A stretch of DNA of 64,000 nucleotides. Source: Ottelia alismoides. Taxonomy: Eukaryota > Streptophyta > Magnoliopsida > Alismatales > Hydrocharitaceae. Location of the stretch: contig JAZKJV010005550.1 in assembly GCA_037367405.1 (NCBI GenBank), positions 620,001-684,000 of the forward strand. The letters run 5' to 3'. The notes under the pieces are model-generated. The model made no database searches, had not been told where the DNA came from, and worked only from the letters and a program-made list of their open reading frames with translations. Positions within the stretch are counted from its first letter, which is position 1, and each line of letters opens with the position of its first letter. Positions 34,321-46,600 of this stretch are shown here, piece by piece. The translations under genes were made by a program, and so were the position numbers.

Positions 34321-35260
34321 GAATTCCAAAGAAGACTGAATCCAAATCTCCGGGACGTCGTCATGAAAGAAATCACGAAATGATGTGACGCAGGCTTCAT
34401 TTACCCCATCTCCGAGTCAAAATGGGTGAGCCCCTTGCATGTAGTTCCAAAGAAGTCAGGACTTACTATGGTTACAAACGAAAGAGGAGAGGAGATATCT
34501 ACTCGGGTACCGACATCCTGGCCGGTATGTGTTGATTACCGCCGTCTAAATGCAGCAATAAAGGACAACTTCCCTTTGTCATTCATAGATCATGTTTTGG
34601 AAAAACTAGCCGACAAGGAGTTCTTCTACTTTCTGGATGGGTACTCTGGGTACAATCAAGTGGTAATCGCCCATGAGGGCCAAGAGAAGACTACCTTCAC
34701 TTGCCCGGTTGGCACCTATGCTTTCAGAAGAATGCCCTTTGAATTGTGCAATGCACCATTGACATTCCAGAGGTGCATGCTTGCAGTATTCGCCGAGATG
34801 GTGGGCAGTTTTCTTGAGGTGTTTATGGACGACTTCTCCGTCTATGGTGATAGTTTCGATTCTTGTCTTAAGCACCTGGAAAGAGTACTTCAGAAATGTT
34901 GTGAAGTCAATCTAGTGCTATCATGGGAAAAGAGCGACGTCATGGTCATAAAGGGAATTGTGTTGGGTCACGTCATTTCCAAACGTGGCATGGAAGTCGA
35001 CCCGACAAAGGTGGAAGTGGACGTGATTGCCAATCTTGAGTCACCTCAGATAGTAAAGAATGTAAGGTCATTCCTGGGGCATGTGGGTTTCTACAGAAGA
35101 TTCATCCGAGATCTCAGCCACATCGCCCGACCTCTTACAGAACTTTTATGCAAGGAGAACGAGTTTAATGTTGATCAGCAGGTTCTCCTTTCGTTCAATC
35201 AGATGAAGGAGCTTATCACTCAAGCTCCAGTCCTACAGCTGTCGGTTTGGTCTCTCCCTT
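34321..35260 (+). pseudogene. Reverse transcriptase domain of element B
   Basis: Begins RRLNPNLRDVVMKEITK, then a TGA where TGG is expected (34381). It continues open from 34426: SPLHVVPKKSGLTMV, WPVCVDYRRLNAA, FPLSFIDHVLEKL, FLDGYSGYNQVVIA, FRRMPFELCNAPLTFQRCM, the catalytic VFMDDFSVYG, SWEKSDVMV and VGFYRRFIRDLSHIARPL. Both catalytic Asp of the MDD box and the Asp of VCVDYR are present, so this is the best preserved RT in the window. It runs without a break into RNase H until the TAG at 35311. Confidence 0.93.
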
Positions 35261-35820
35261 TCGAGATCATGACAGATGCGTCAGACTTTGCAGTTGGGGT
35301 TGTTCTGGGATAGAGGAAAGAAAAGGTGCCCTATGCCATTCATTACACCAGCAAAACATTAGATGAAGCTCAAAGAAATTACACTATAATAGAAAAAGAG
35401 TTGTTGATTGTGGTATTCACCCTGGAAAAGTTCAAGTTTATTTTCTTGGATCGAAAGTTACCATCTTCACAGACTACTCTGCTATCAGATATTTACAGCA
35501 GAAGAAGGATGCCAAGCCCAGACCGATCAGATGGATCCTTCTCCTCTAGGAATTTTTGGAGATCAAGGACAAGCCTGGAGTTCAGAATGTGGTAGCAGAT
35601 CATCTCTCCAGAATTGAGCAGCAAGAACCTCTGCTGAACAATGTACCCATCACAGAAACCTTTCCTGACGAATCAATTTTGGTTGTGGATTCACTCCCTT
35701 GGTATGTCGATATCGTCAACTACCTCATTTCGGAGGTAGTAACGCTGAATTGGATGCAGATTCAGAAGGACAAATTCTTGTCGATAATCTATTTCTACCA
35801 ATGGGAAGATCCTCTCTTAT
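35261..35820 (+). pseudogene. RNase H domain of element B
   Basis: MTDASDFAVGVVLG, then TAG at 35311-35313 at the same codon as the TAG in A; then [22 protein letters not shown] frameshift near 35440 (FKFIFLDRKL) puts the [13 protein letters not shown] part in another frame, and the tail EIKDKPGVQNVVADHLSRIE is open again from 35556. All three acidic residues can be traced across the breaks. Confidence 0.88.
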
Positions 35821-37055
35821 TCAGGGAAGGAGCAGATTGCGTTTGGCACAGATGTATTCCTCAGGAGGAACATCATAGTGTCCTCGAGCATTATCACTCG
35901 CTCGAATCTGGTGGATACCACTCTAGAGATAGGACGGCAGCAAAAGTACTTCAGTGTGGCTTCTGGTGGCTCACACTATTCAAGGATGCAGCAGCCTTTG
36001 TCAAACAATGCACTGACTATCAGAGAATGAAGACACACTCATAGTGAAAGACTCGATGCCTCTAAAGATCATTCATATAGTAGACATCTTCGATGTGTGG
36101 GGCATCAATTTCATGGGGCATTTCTCTAACAGTCAGGGATATGAGCACATCATTCTTGTCGTCGACTATGTCAGTCGTTGGGTTGAATCTATCCCCGCTC
36201 GAGCCGCAGACAGCCGCACAATGTGCCGATTCGTAAGAGAGAATATCATTTTGCGGTTCGGGATTATGAAGATTCTGATATCAGATGGGGGTAGCCATCA
36301 TAAATAAAGAGGTCAAGAAATTAACGAAGGAATACAGCATTGGCCATCGAGTCACATCTCCTTATCATCCCCAGACCAATGGCATGGCAGAATTATCGAA
36401 CAGAGAAATCAAGACGATCCTTCAGAAACTTGTGAGGCCGGACAGAAAGAATTGGTCCCAACTCTTGGACTTTGTCCTATAGGCATATAGATTTGCTTAC
36501 AAGTCTCCCTTGGGCATGTCACCCTATCGTCTTGTATATGGAAAACCATGTCATCTGTCCGTAGAATTAATTCATAAATCCTTGTGGGCAATCAATATGT
36601 GCAATTTGGACTCACGGAGTAGTGGTCAGAAAAGGAAAGATGATCTGAAGAGACTCCTGGAATTCTGAGACTATGCATACGATAACACATTGATGTACAA
36701 GGACAAGGTAAAACACTGGCATGACCGGCACATCAGACGAAATACCATCGAAGTTGGGCAGAAAGTGTGGTTATTTGATAAAAAGTTAAAGATATTCATG
36801 GGCAAATTAAAAAGCAAATGGACAGGGCCATTCCAAGTTCGTGAAGTGTGTGACAATGGAAGTATTGCCATATCAGAATTGTCTCCTAACGTACAGCTAT
36901 TCGTCGTCAACGATCAACTGCTGAAGCCCTACCTTGAGCCTGATGCTTTCTTGGTTATTGTCGACTTAATCCAAGTTCTGCACTCTGAAGATACATCCAC
37001 AATACTGGCAGCATCAAAAGATTCAGACAATGCACCTCAAAAACTTTTCCTATGA
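35821..37055 (+). pseudogene. Integrase of element B
   Basis: Zinc-finger residues HHS...ESGGYHS and CTDYQR (second Cys of the HHCC pair changed to Tyr). The core begins WGINFMGHF, where A has WGIDFMGPF: the first catalytic Asp is Asn (AAT). ILISDGGSH is present, then a frameshift at about 36297 and, in the next frame, NGMAELSNREIK with the Glu. A TAG at 36480 (VLWAY in F) and a TGA at about 36666 follow. The C-terminal part 36690-37055 is open (SKWTGPFQVREV...LEPDAFLVIVD). Dead by several independent changes. Confidence 0.92.
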
Positions 37056-39923
37056 TTTCATCTCTTTTCTTCTTTTCTTCTTTTTTTTCCTTTTTTTCCT
37101 TTTCTATTCTCTTCTTCTACCAAAAAGTGTCACCCCTTGTTGTTAGTCTTCTATACTTAGGATGTACTTTGTCCTAAGTATGGGGGGGTGAACACCCAGA
37201 GTCCTTTCATTCTTTGATCCTCTCCATTGTCTCCTCTTCTTGTCTATACTTAGGGATATCTTACCCTAAGTATAGGGGGAGACAATCTGAGTACGATCTG
37301 TTCATTCTCACCCTTGACCATCCCTACCTTGTGTACAGTCTGCTATACTTAGGATTATTTGATCATAAGTATAGGGGGGACAGTCAACTTCCTGCTCATT
37401 TATTTATCTCCTCATTCCTTCATTCTTTAGACTTTTCTATACTCAATCCGAGTTATGTCTTCTATTTTTCTCTTTGATCTATGAGGACATATCTCAAGCT
37501 AAGTATAGGGGGTTGTATTTACTATGCATATACTTTAAGCCATAAAACTCGTACTTTTGTATTTTATTTTAAATAATACCTATGTCTAAAAATAATGCTA
37601 AAAGCATAACAATATTCTAATAAAAGATGTTTGTAGCTCCTCGGACTCTTTTTGTACATTCTGATTAATAAATCAGGTAAAAATACTTTTTTGCAAAATG
37701 TTTGAAAAATAGTTTGAAACTCTTTTTGAAAAAACTCTTGAAAGCTGTTTGGAAAATATTTTGTAAAAAGTGTTCAACCTTTGTAAATATTTTTGTTTGC
37801 AAAAATTTATTTTCTTTGTGTGAAATAAAAATGTTTGAAAAGTGATTTGCAAATGGTTGAAAAAATGGTTGCAAAAATATCTTAAAAAATCTATATATAC
37901 TGCTTGAAAAACCTTTGCAAAATGATTTTCAAATATGTGTAAATGTTTGTAAAAACTATTTGCGAAAATTATGTTGGACTATAGTTTTCAAAACTGTTGC
38001 AAAATGATTTTCAAATAAGTTTGAGGAGTGTACACACTATACTCAAAAATCTTTATACATGTATAAAAATGAGCAATAATCCATTGTAAATCTTTTAAGA
38101 ACCAAAACCTTCTATACATAAAATATATATCCATGTAAAGATATGTACCCATTTTTTTTATATACTAATTAATAAATCAGGTTAAAAATATTTTTGTAAA
38201 ATGATTTGAAAAATGGTTTGACCCATTTGGAAAAATTTTTGTGAAATATTTTCAACCTTTGTAAAAATATTTTGATTGCAAAGATTCTTTTCTTTGTGTG
38301 AAATAAAGGATTTGAAAACCTATTTGAAAGTGATTTTGAAAATGTTTTGTAAAAAATTTTTGAAAAATGTATATAGATTGTTTGAAAAATCCTTGCAAAA
38401 TAGCTTTCAAATGTTTGTAAATGTTTGCAAAAATTATTGTGTACTATAGTTTTCAAAATTATTTTCGAATAAATTCGAAGGATAAATGCATCATTAAAAT
38501 AAGAAGAAAATGTGTAAAGGAAATGAGATTCTTTACCAATTGTACATAAGTACCTAAATAAATCACTTTTTGTGAACCTGCAAATTCTATTCTCAAACTT
38601 TTGTAAACAAAAATGAGCACGCCCCTGTAAATAGCTGTAAATATTTTATATTCTGTGTGCGCAAAAATTCTTTTTATTTGCAAAACTCTTTGTATAAAAA
38701 TTCTTTTCGTTTGCAAATTCTTTGAAAAATTGCATCATTTTTTCTGCATTGTGCATAGCATTTGCATAGCATCCATATTATTTTGATTGAGCTTGATGAT
38801 TGAACTAGTCCAATAAAATCGAAGATTGGAGCTTGGTTGGACCTTACTGCACCTAATTGCACTGCACCTTAGGGGAACAAGGTTTAAGGTACTTCGGTCC
38901 AATAGCACTTAATTCTTTGAGACTCAAGGCTAGGTTCAAGTCCCCTCTACTGACTAACTAGAACTTTTCGAGACATACGCATGACTCTTGTCGGCCGTGA
39001 CATAACTTGGACACTTGCACCTTTCACTTGGCTCAACTCAGTTGGAGTGATGAGGGGGTTGGATTTGCCGGTCTGAGACGCACATGGGTGGAAACATTCG
39101 CCCTCGTCTAGGGAGGGAAGTGCACCCCAACCTTGTCCAGTTTCAATGAAGTCTAAAGACAGGAGAGTGTGGGTTGCAATAAAGCTTCAAAATAGGAATA
39201 GTCTTCTGGAACAAGAGGGAAAACTCCTTATGTGAATGCTATTGTATATAGTATTTCAAAAAAAACTCCAAAAAAGTGGATAGGCTTGAAAATAAAAATG
39301 AAATGATTGCCAGAGTATGTATATATGTTGTACAGAAAATAAGCAAGCTTGAGCATCAAAGTTATACCATGTGAGCCTGCAGCTGGATGACTTGACTACA
39401 CTGGTCATGTATCCCAGGATAGGTAGCTAGACTGGCTACCGTCCATTCTTTTCTTCATCTCCTCCTCTTGAGTTGGATGCTACTTGAACTTAGAAGGGAA
39501 TACCCGCTCCTCGACGACAGAGTGTTGGATTGGGGAATCATTGGATTGTCATTCTGGAGAAGTCAGACCCTTTTTCATTTCAATTGGGGAGAGCCACTAT
39601 CAATTACATCGTACAAGTCAGCTTCATAGTCATAAGGGTTTGCATATGATGTAGGCTAGTTTTGACCTGGCTATTGAGGTGGGTTGAACCGAGTTCTGTG
39701 ACTCTCGAAGGTGTTGTGTTTTAAATTTGGTTCCCAAACAAGTTCCACACACATTCTCACATCAATGTCTAACCTGGGCTCCAAACTTTGATTTTGTAAG
39801 GACAAATTTTACAACTGAAAGCAATTCTATTCATTCTTTCTTTTCTTTTTCTTTTTCTTTTTCTTTTCTTCTTTATTCTTTTTGTACTTATTGCATAAGT
39901 GTTTGCTAGGGACTAGCAAAGGC
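37056..39923 (+). other. Long 3' untranslated region of element B
   Basis: Collinear with 19453-16558 on the opposite strand. It holds the PPT-like hairpin array (37151-37512), a long-range stem (37450-37457 with 37541-37552), two tandem A/T-rich arrays each headed by CTGATTAATAAATCAG (37661) or a near copy (38164), and a conserved non-repetitive block (38760-39920). I find no credible ORF. Confidence 0.75.
37151..37552 (+). repeat. PPT-like hairpin array of element B
   Basis: Inverted repeats CTATACTTAGGAT...GTCCTAAGTATGGGGGGG (37151-37188), CTATACTTAGGG...CCCTAAGTATAGGGGG (37244-37279) and CTATACTTAGGAT...ATCATAAGTATAGGGGGG (37343-37379), plus a single CTAAGTATAGGGGG at 37499-37512. The genuine PPT before the LTR is AAGTATAGGGGG (39924). 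Confidence 0.88.
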
Positions 39924-39935
39924 AAGTATAGGGGG
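39924..39935 (+). promoter_or_regulatory. Polypurine tract of element B
   Basis: AAGTATAGGGGG immediately before the LTR start TGACGAATCTCC. Confidence 0.85.
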
Positions 39936-42900
39936 TGACGAATCTCCATTTCATCACCTTTATTCTATCATTTTGGCCTTAAAAACCCTAGCTAATGCAT
40001 GTAAATGGTATTAATTTGTACAAAAATAGCATTCATCACTTCTTGCATTCATTATGTAAATAACATCGTTTTTAATACCAAAATTATAGAATAAAGAGAA
40101 GAAAAGAAAAGGTAATAAAATATTGAAGATATTTTATGACCCTAAACCCTGAGACCAAGTCAAGAATTGAGTTGGTCGACAAGGAATAAAGTAGGGGGAG
40201 ATAAGGGCCAAAAATACAATAAAACCCAAATTCTTTTGTTCATTTATTTATTCATTTTTACACCTATTTTATTATTTATTATTTATTATTTATCATAAAA
40301 TAAAGAAACTTTGAACATAAAAGTTGTAGATAATAATGTAAATAAAAATACAAAATTGAGTTTGTACAAAAATAATACACAGTTTGAATTTTATACACAG
40401 AATAAAAAGCCAGAAACCAAACCTCACAGACCCATATCTTTCAAGTAAAAACTAAAAACATATCAAAATCACTCTAATTGTATATAACTTTTCACAAGCT
40501 ATTTAATGGTGGTGGTTTTATATTTTTTGGAGTGACTGTGTGAAAGTTAGGTTTCTGACCCTTATTGTGCATTCTACCAATTAAAATATTCATTTTATTC
40601 ATCCCTTGTTATTTTTACAAATTCATATTTTTATAATTTTTTAAATATTATCTATAACATATGTGCATGTTAAAACTAGAATAAAACCAAAAAGAAAATG
40701 AAAAATAAAATAAGTCTATGTAATTATATAGGCAAAATACCTATGATTATACATGTATATAAAAAGGGGGAAACTTATTCTTTAATTCTTTATATTTTTT
40801 ATAATATTGTAAATATTGTCTATATTATATTAAAATTACAAAATCAAAATAAAAACCTAATAAAATACATTAAAATTAAAATGTACAAAACATAGATAAA
40901 ACACCTATAAATATACCTATAAGATCTAAATATCTATTTATTTAAGTGTACAAATAACATCATAAAAATAAAATAAAAATATATTTATACTCACAAAATA
41001 AGTTATAAATATATAAAATTAAAATATAAAACATAAAATAAAATGTACAAAATAAAAATGAAATTGTATAAAATATAGGCAAATATACCTATAAATACAC
41101 TAATTAAAATAAATTGCTAATAAAATACACCAAAAATAAATAAATATCATAATAAAATACTACATAAAACAATAAACATTTTTATTTTAAATACAAAAAT
41201 TAATAAAATCATTTACTATTTTTAAATAATTATTTTCGAAAAAAATTGGTTTTTATCCTGTAGCGACCTGACGTGGACTAATCATGTCAGGTCGATAGTT
41301 GATTCTTGGTCAACTCACCCCCCGCCTTCTGATTCGACGTGCAACTGTCCAATTCTGCATTTTCTTGCCGATTTCCTGCTCGAATGGTCGATCAATCGAC
41401 CTCGCATCCTTCAGAGAAAATCATCATGGATCATCCATGATTCACGCCAGATCATTGTATAATCTGTACATAACACTGATTCGTCAATCTAGGATGGTCA
41501 ATAAGGGTGCGTCACAATGTTTATAAATAAGGGCCTCCGCCTCCTCTTCCAAATGTGGTCACCATTAAAGCCTTGTGAGCCATGGTTCAGCACCTTGGAT
41601 TGTTCCTCGTGATAGGGGGATCGATTGCCACGCTTAGCCGAGCTCCAGGAGCAAGGGGGTGCACCCACGACCGCCGTCGCCAGCGACCCTGCTCCCTGGT
41701 AAGCTCGGTTATAAGAGTTGCGTCTTTTCCATGTATTTTGCTTAATTTTGCTCCTAGCTTTTATTTCCAATAGTTAGATTAATTCCTTGATAATTAAATT
41801 GGCTTAATCAAGTTCGCCCGTACTTCATCGGAGTTCAGCTCCGGCGAGCTCCTCCGCACGTCATCAACGCTCCTCCGTCATATCCCTCGTGCCCACTTCA
41901 TTCCTGATCACCTACGATCACCCCGCACATCCCGCTCCCTCCAGATCCATCGTGGATCTGGAGATCCAGGTGCTCCACTCTGCCGTTTGCCGGAGCACCT
42001 CCGCCCGCCTCACTCCGCTCCATTCCACCACCAATAAGGCTCCTGGAACCCCCATTTTCTTGCACGTAAAGCTTATGCAGGTCCGGAGCGCCAAAGGACT
42101 CCAAACGGAGTCGATTTTTGAAGACTTGAGGTACCTGGAGGTGTTGCGCTTCCTCAACCTCATGGAGGAGCTCCAGCCAACGTCGGAGCATTTTGTCGCC
42201 TCCAACCGTTAGAGCACCTCACTAGGAAGCCGCGTGGCCATCTCGTAGCTCAAATGGAAGCCGGAGGAGGGAGATTTGGCTGAAGGAACCTCGCCCAGGC
42301 GAGTGTTCTTCCATGTTCTTGGAACAAGCTTCCTTGTTGTTGGATCAGATGGAGATGTCAGATCCCCCAGGCATCGTTGGATCACGCAAGCTTCAGCCAT
42401 CGGATCGCTCATGGTGATCTAATCTTCATCGTCGATCTGCGAAGGGGTACCAGCCGTCGGATGGACGACACATGGCAAGTGAAGATCATCCAGTCATCCA
42501 CCCACGCATATATGGGATAAATTGCACATCTAGCCCCAGCATCTTTATATTTATTATTTAGTCCTGTAAATAAAATGTAGCGTATAAAATAAAGTGGGAA
42601 TTTTGTACAAAGGACCCTAAACTTGTTGAAATTACACTTAGGTCCATTCTACGTCACCTCAAGTGTCGTTCCACGTAAGGTCAAAAAATTATCATGTAAG
42701 CCCCTGTTAGTTTCTGTATTTATTATTTAGTCCAATGAAATTTAAAGAATGTTATATATTTTTGTGAAATTTGTATAAATACCCCCAAACTTTTTCATAA
42801 TTACATTTTGGTCCCTCCCAACGTATATCATGTGTAATCCCACGTGAGGGGTAATTTGCATAGCGCACCTTGGTAGTTTTGTCTATTGTAAGGTGGTGCT

Positions 42901-44061
42901 TAAAAATTAAATAAATGTGTTTTTCTATTGTAGCATTTGCACTATGCACCCTGGAATTTATTTTATTTGTAAATATGCCCCTGCTAGGATATGTATTTTT
43001 GTGTGCTCTATCTATTTATTAAAAATACCTACCTTACTCCTAAAAATCCACAAAAATATGATTAAATGCTCTATGCCTCATTCTTACACACCCTTGTTTT
43101 TAATTGGCATTTTTTAAATTTTATCCATTTATTAAAATTAAAAGGGAGCCTAAATAATCCCTGTCTAAATTATAAAATACCAAAAAATATAAAAACATTT
43201 TAAAATTTTCAAAAAATATATATATAGTATATTTCTAGCATTTATTGAGTCCATAAAACAAAACCCCTTAAAATAGCAAAAGAAAATGATAAAATCAAAA
43301 AGCTCCAAAATCCAACAAAAAATATAAAAATTCTACAAAAATACCAAAAATATGTTTTTCTACTTTATAATTATCTATATATTATTATTTATCCATTAAA
43401 ATTAATTTGGGTAAGTTAGGGACTTATTTATTATTTTTAAAACTCAAATCAATTTCATGTATATTATTAACCCCATATTTGGGATATTTTTGGCTTTAAA
43501 AATACATAAAAAAATAGCAAAAATTCCAGAAAAAATAACAAAAATTATAAAATTATAAAAATCGCAAAATATATTATTTACTATTTTGACTATTTTTACA
43601 TATTTGTATCTATATAGTATATATATATACCTTATATTGTATTTATGCATATATATATTATATATAAATCAAAAAGAAATATAAAAAGATAAAAAATATA
43701 AAAAGAAAATACAAAATTAGAAAATTAAAAAGAAAATATAAAAATATAAAAATATAAAAATGAACAAAAAATATATAATTAAAAACCCACAAAAAAATCT
43801 ATATAAATGAATGACTCGATTGTACACAAATAACCTTGGGCTACCTATTTTGCTCTTTGTGGTTTGACCTCTACATGCTTGCCTGCTATGCATTTATGGT
43901 AGAGATAATAAATTTTAACCTCATTTATGCTCTTCATTGCCTTAATATTATATTGTGGGTTAACAGTTGTATAACCGTGGATTTCATCCGAGGTCAAATC
44001 AGCGACTATCTGTCCGCCTCGTGGATTGACACGACTTCAGATCGATTTTTCCCAATTATCA
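39936..44061 (+). repeat. 3' LTR of element B (4126 bp)
   Basis: Starts TGACGAATCTCC, ends CCAATTATCA. Its length matches A's intact LTR (4127). Collinear with A's LTR throughout (early block with GTAGGGGGAGATAAGGG, TATA box, U5 box near 43850), and its last 1.2 kb matches the 5' LTR remnant. The GC-rich stretch 41560-42480 gives ORFs of 60-107 codons on both strands that I do not regard as genes. Confidence 0.88.
41522..41529 (+). promoter_or_regulatory. TATA box in B 3' LTR
   Basis: TATAAATA in GTTTATAAATAAGGG, as in LTR A. Confidence 0.7.
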
Positions 44062-45096
44062 CTCCACCAACAACATGCATGTTCTAGAGCACGTGGTTTC
44101 CTGGGACTTTTGCGCACAGACACCCTTGTCTCTGCATGTTATCACAGCTCATCCCCAGTTTTCAAGCGTATTACATTAGCATCCCTATACGCAATATATT
44201 ATACTATACATACTATATATATTAAATAAAATATTAGTATAAAAATATAATGAAAATACATAAAAATACCAAGTACTATTATATACATCGTATTAAATAT
44301 TTTTTAAAAATAAGAGTATTTTCTTTTTTAAATAAATTTTTAAAATTCAAAAAATACAAAAAATATAAAAATGCATAGAAAAATATAAAAACACTTAAAA
44401 AATCCTCAAAAAAATACCTACAGTAACTTTTACTATATTTTCCATTAACCAAAAAATATAAAAATTGAATATTAAAATCTATAAAAAAATCAAAATACAT
44501 AAAAACTTCAAAAATTCATAACTAATTCCACAAAAATACACACAACACCTTATTTTAAAGCTATTTTTACCTCTTTCCAATAAAAATAAAATAAAAATAT
44601 TTTCTCCCTGTTTAGTATTTTACATTCAAAAATACATACTTATTTTTAATAAAAACATTGTTTCTTCTTTAAAAATACTTCAAAACCTATAAAAATATTA
44701 AAAACCTCAAAAAAACTAACAAAAATGGGAAATAAAATTTAAAAAATAAAAATTACAAAACAAAAACCAAATAAAAAAATAAAATCAAATATCTATATTC
44801 CTCTACTTATAGGTATATAAAACCACAAAGATAATATAAAATCCATAAAATCAAACAAGAATTCCAGAAAATCCCTAAATATACCTAAAAATCAAAAATA
44901 CATTTACTTCAGTCCCTCTACGATTTTACCTTAGCTTCCACAGTTTGCCTCTCTGAGATCGACACTCCCATACTTATCGTTATAACTTTGAGTTTAGGAG
45001 TATAAATAATAAAAATAAATAAATTTTCTGGTAAAATTCACCCAATCGATTCAATGACACTATTCTCCTTAGAGTAGGAGGTTGGGTGGTTTTTCA
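44062..45096 (+). repeat. LTR fragment J, 3' part only
   Basis: No coding sequence. It is A/T-rich, and near 44949-44970 has GCCTCTCTGAGATCGACACTC, the U5 box of LTRs C and E, so it looks like the tail of a plus-oriented LTR of that subtype. It starts exactly where B ends (B probably inserted into it). It is followed directly by RT of F with no primer site, leader or gag, implying a deletion near 45097. Confidence 0.5.
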
Positions 45097-46050
45097 TAAG
45101 CCATCCCGCAAATTTCAGCAGAGGTTAAACCCTAATCTACGGGATGTGGTTATGAAAGAAATCACAAAATGGTGTGAATCATGCTTCATTTACCCCATCT
45201 ACGACTCAAAATGGGTGAGCCCTCTGCATGTTGCTCCAAAGAAATTAAAGATCATCGTGGTTACCAATAACCAAGAAGAGGAGAACTCTACTCGAGTACC
45301 GACATCGTGGCATGTGTGTGTTGAATACCAGCACCTTAATGCAGCAACAAAGAAGGACCACTTTCCTCTATCGTCCATTGACCAAGTAGTTGAAAGATTG
45401 GTCGGGAATGAATTCTTTTGCTTTTTAGATTGATACTCCTGGTACAATCAGGTGGTGATCACCCTTGAAGACCAAGAGAAGACTACATTTGCGTGCTCAT
45501 TCGGCACCTATGCCTTCAAAAGAATGCCTTTTGGATTGTGCAATGCCCCTGCTACATTCCAAAAATGCAAGTTAGCCATTTTGTCGATATGGTCGATACT
45601 TTTTTCGAAGTTTTCATGGATGATTTCTCAATCTACAGTGGCATCTTTGATTCTTGTCTTATGGTCCTAGACCGAGTGCTTCAGAAGTGTCATGAAGACA
45701 ATATGGTATTATCATGGGAAAAAATCCACTTCATGGTCACTAAAGGGAGTGTATTGGGCCATGTCATTTCCAAGCGTGGCATGGAAGTCAACCCAGTGAA
45801 GGTGGACATGATCGCTAAACTTGAGTCACCTCGAACTGTAAAGAATGTGAGTTCATTCATTGGGCATGTTGGTTTCTACAGAAGATTTATCAAGGACTTA
45901 AACAAGATTGCCCGGCCTCTGATAAAGATTTTATGCAAGGAGATTGAGTTCAGTGTTGATCAGAAGTTTATCCAATCTTTTTATCAGTTGAAAGACCTTG
46001 TCACTCAGGCTCTTGTCCTACAGTCACCTGATTGGTCTCTCCCATTCGAG
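45097..46050 (+). pseudogene. Reverse transcriptase of element F
   Basis: Homology begins FQQRLNPNLRDVVMKEITKW, then SPLHVAPKKLKIIVV, VCVEYQHLNAATKKDHFPLSSID and EFFCFLD followed by TGA at 45431. The frame continues after that stop to about 45575, where it shifts; the next frame carries VFMDDFSIYSG (catalytic MDD), SWEKIHFMV, GHVGFYRRFIKDLNKIARPL and SPDWSLPFEF. VCVEYQ replaces the VCVDYR of B. One stop and one frameshift within the domain. Confidence 0.92.
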
Positions 46051-46600
46051 TTCTGACAGATGCTTCAGAATTTTGTAGTTGGGGATGTTTTAGGACAAAT
46101 AAGAAAAGTTTCCTTATGTCATTCATTATACCAGCAAAACATTGGATGATGTATAGAAGAACTACACATTTACAGAGAAAGTGATGGCAGTGGTTTTCAT
46201 CCTGGAGAAGTTCAGATCATATTTTCTTGAGTCAGAAGTCATTGTTTTTACTGACCACTCTATTATCCAATACCTACAACATGAGAAGGATGCCAAATCA
46301 CGCATACTCAGATGGATTCTTCTCCTCCAGGAATTTGACATGGAAATCAGAGACAAACCTGGAGTTCAGAATATGGTAGCAGACCATTTGTCCAGAATTG
46401 AATTCCCAGATACTCAACTGAGCAGTGCACTGGTTATAGAAACCTTTCCCATTGAATCAATTCTAATTATGGCATCGCTCCCCTGGTATGTCAATATTGT
46501 GAACTACCTCGTATCCGGGGTGGTCCCACAAGATTGGACAAAAGTCAAGAAGGACAAATTCATGTCTGGCATTCATTTTTACTAGTGGGAAGATCTCTAC
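46051..46600 (+). pseudogene. RNase H domain of element F
   Basis: After a frameshift near 46055 (TDASEFCSWGCF region) the codon at the A/B shared-stop position is CAA (GQIRK). YTSKTLDDV, EKVMAVVFILEKFRSYF, VIVFTDHSIIQYLQH and EIRDKPGVQNMVADHLSRIE follow (46181 onward). The catalytic Glu-Lys-Glu-Leu segment has changed to EKVM. A TAG at 46583 ends the open piece, two codons from A's stop at 20708. Confidence 0.88.

Larger units (their letters stand above)
9293..44061 (+). mobile_element. Element B: near-complete Athila-type retrotransposon, split by insertion of A
   Basis: Parts in order: 5' LTR remnant 9293-10496, primer site, leader 10517-12416, [element A 12417-30226], leader end 30232-30273, gag-pol 30274-37055, 3' UTR, PPT 39924-39935, 3' LTR 39936-44061. 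The two LTR tails (9293-10496 and 42860-44061) are clearly copies: about 10 differences in one 145-base stretch compared by eye. The sequence to the right of 44061 is an unrelated LTR (J), so B probably inserted there, with CTCCA the expected target duplication. The gag-pol is broken many times. B must be older than A, which sits inside it. Confidence 0.8.

Noticed and set aside
38925..38945. tRNA-like gene or SINE at the GGTTCAAGTCC box
   Set aside because: No A-box at the right distance, no acceptor-stem pairing and no cloverleaf could be drawn.
9293..44061. Two separate elements: one with the LTR ending at 10496, another with pol at 30658-37055
   Set aside because: LTR tails at 10496 and 44061 match, the leader continues after A at the GTATT duplication, and 39936-44061 is one LTR of the expected length, so a single element B explains all parts.
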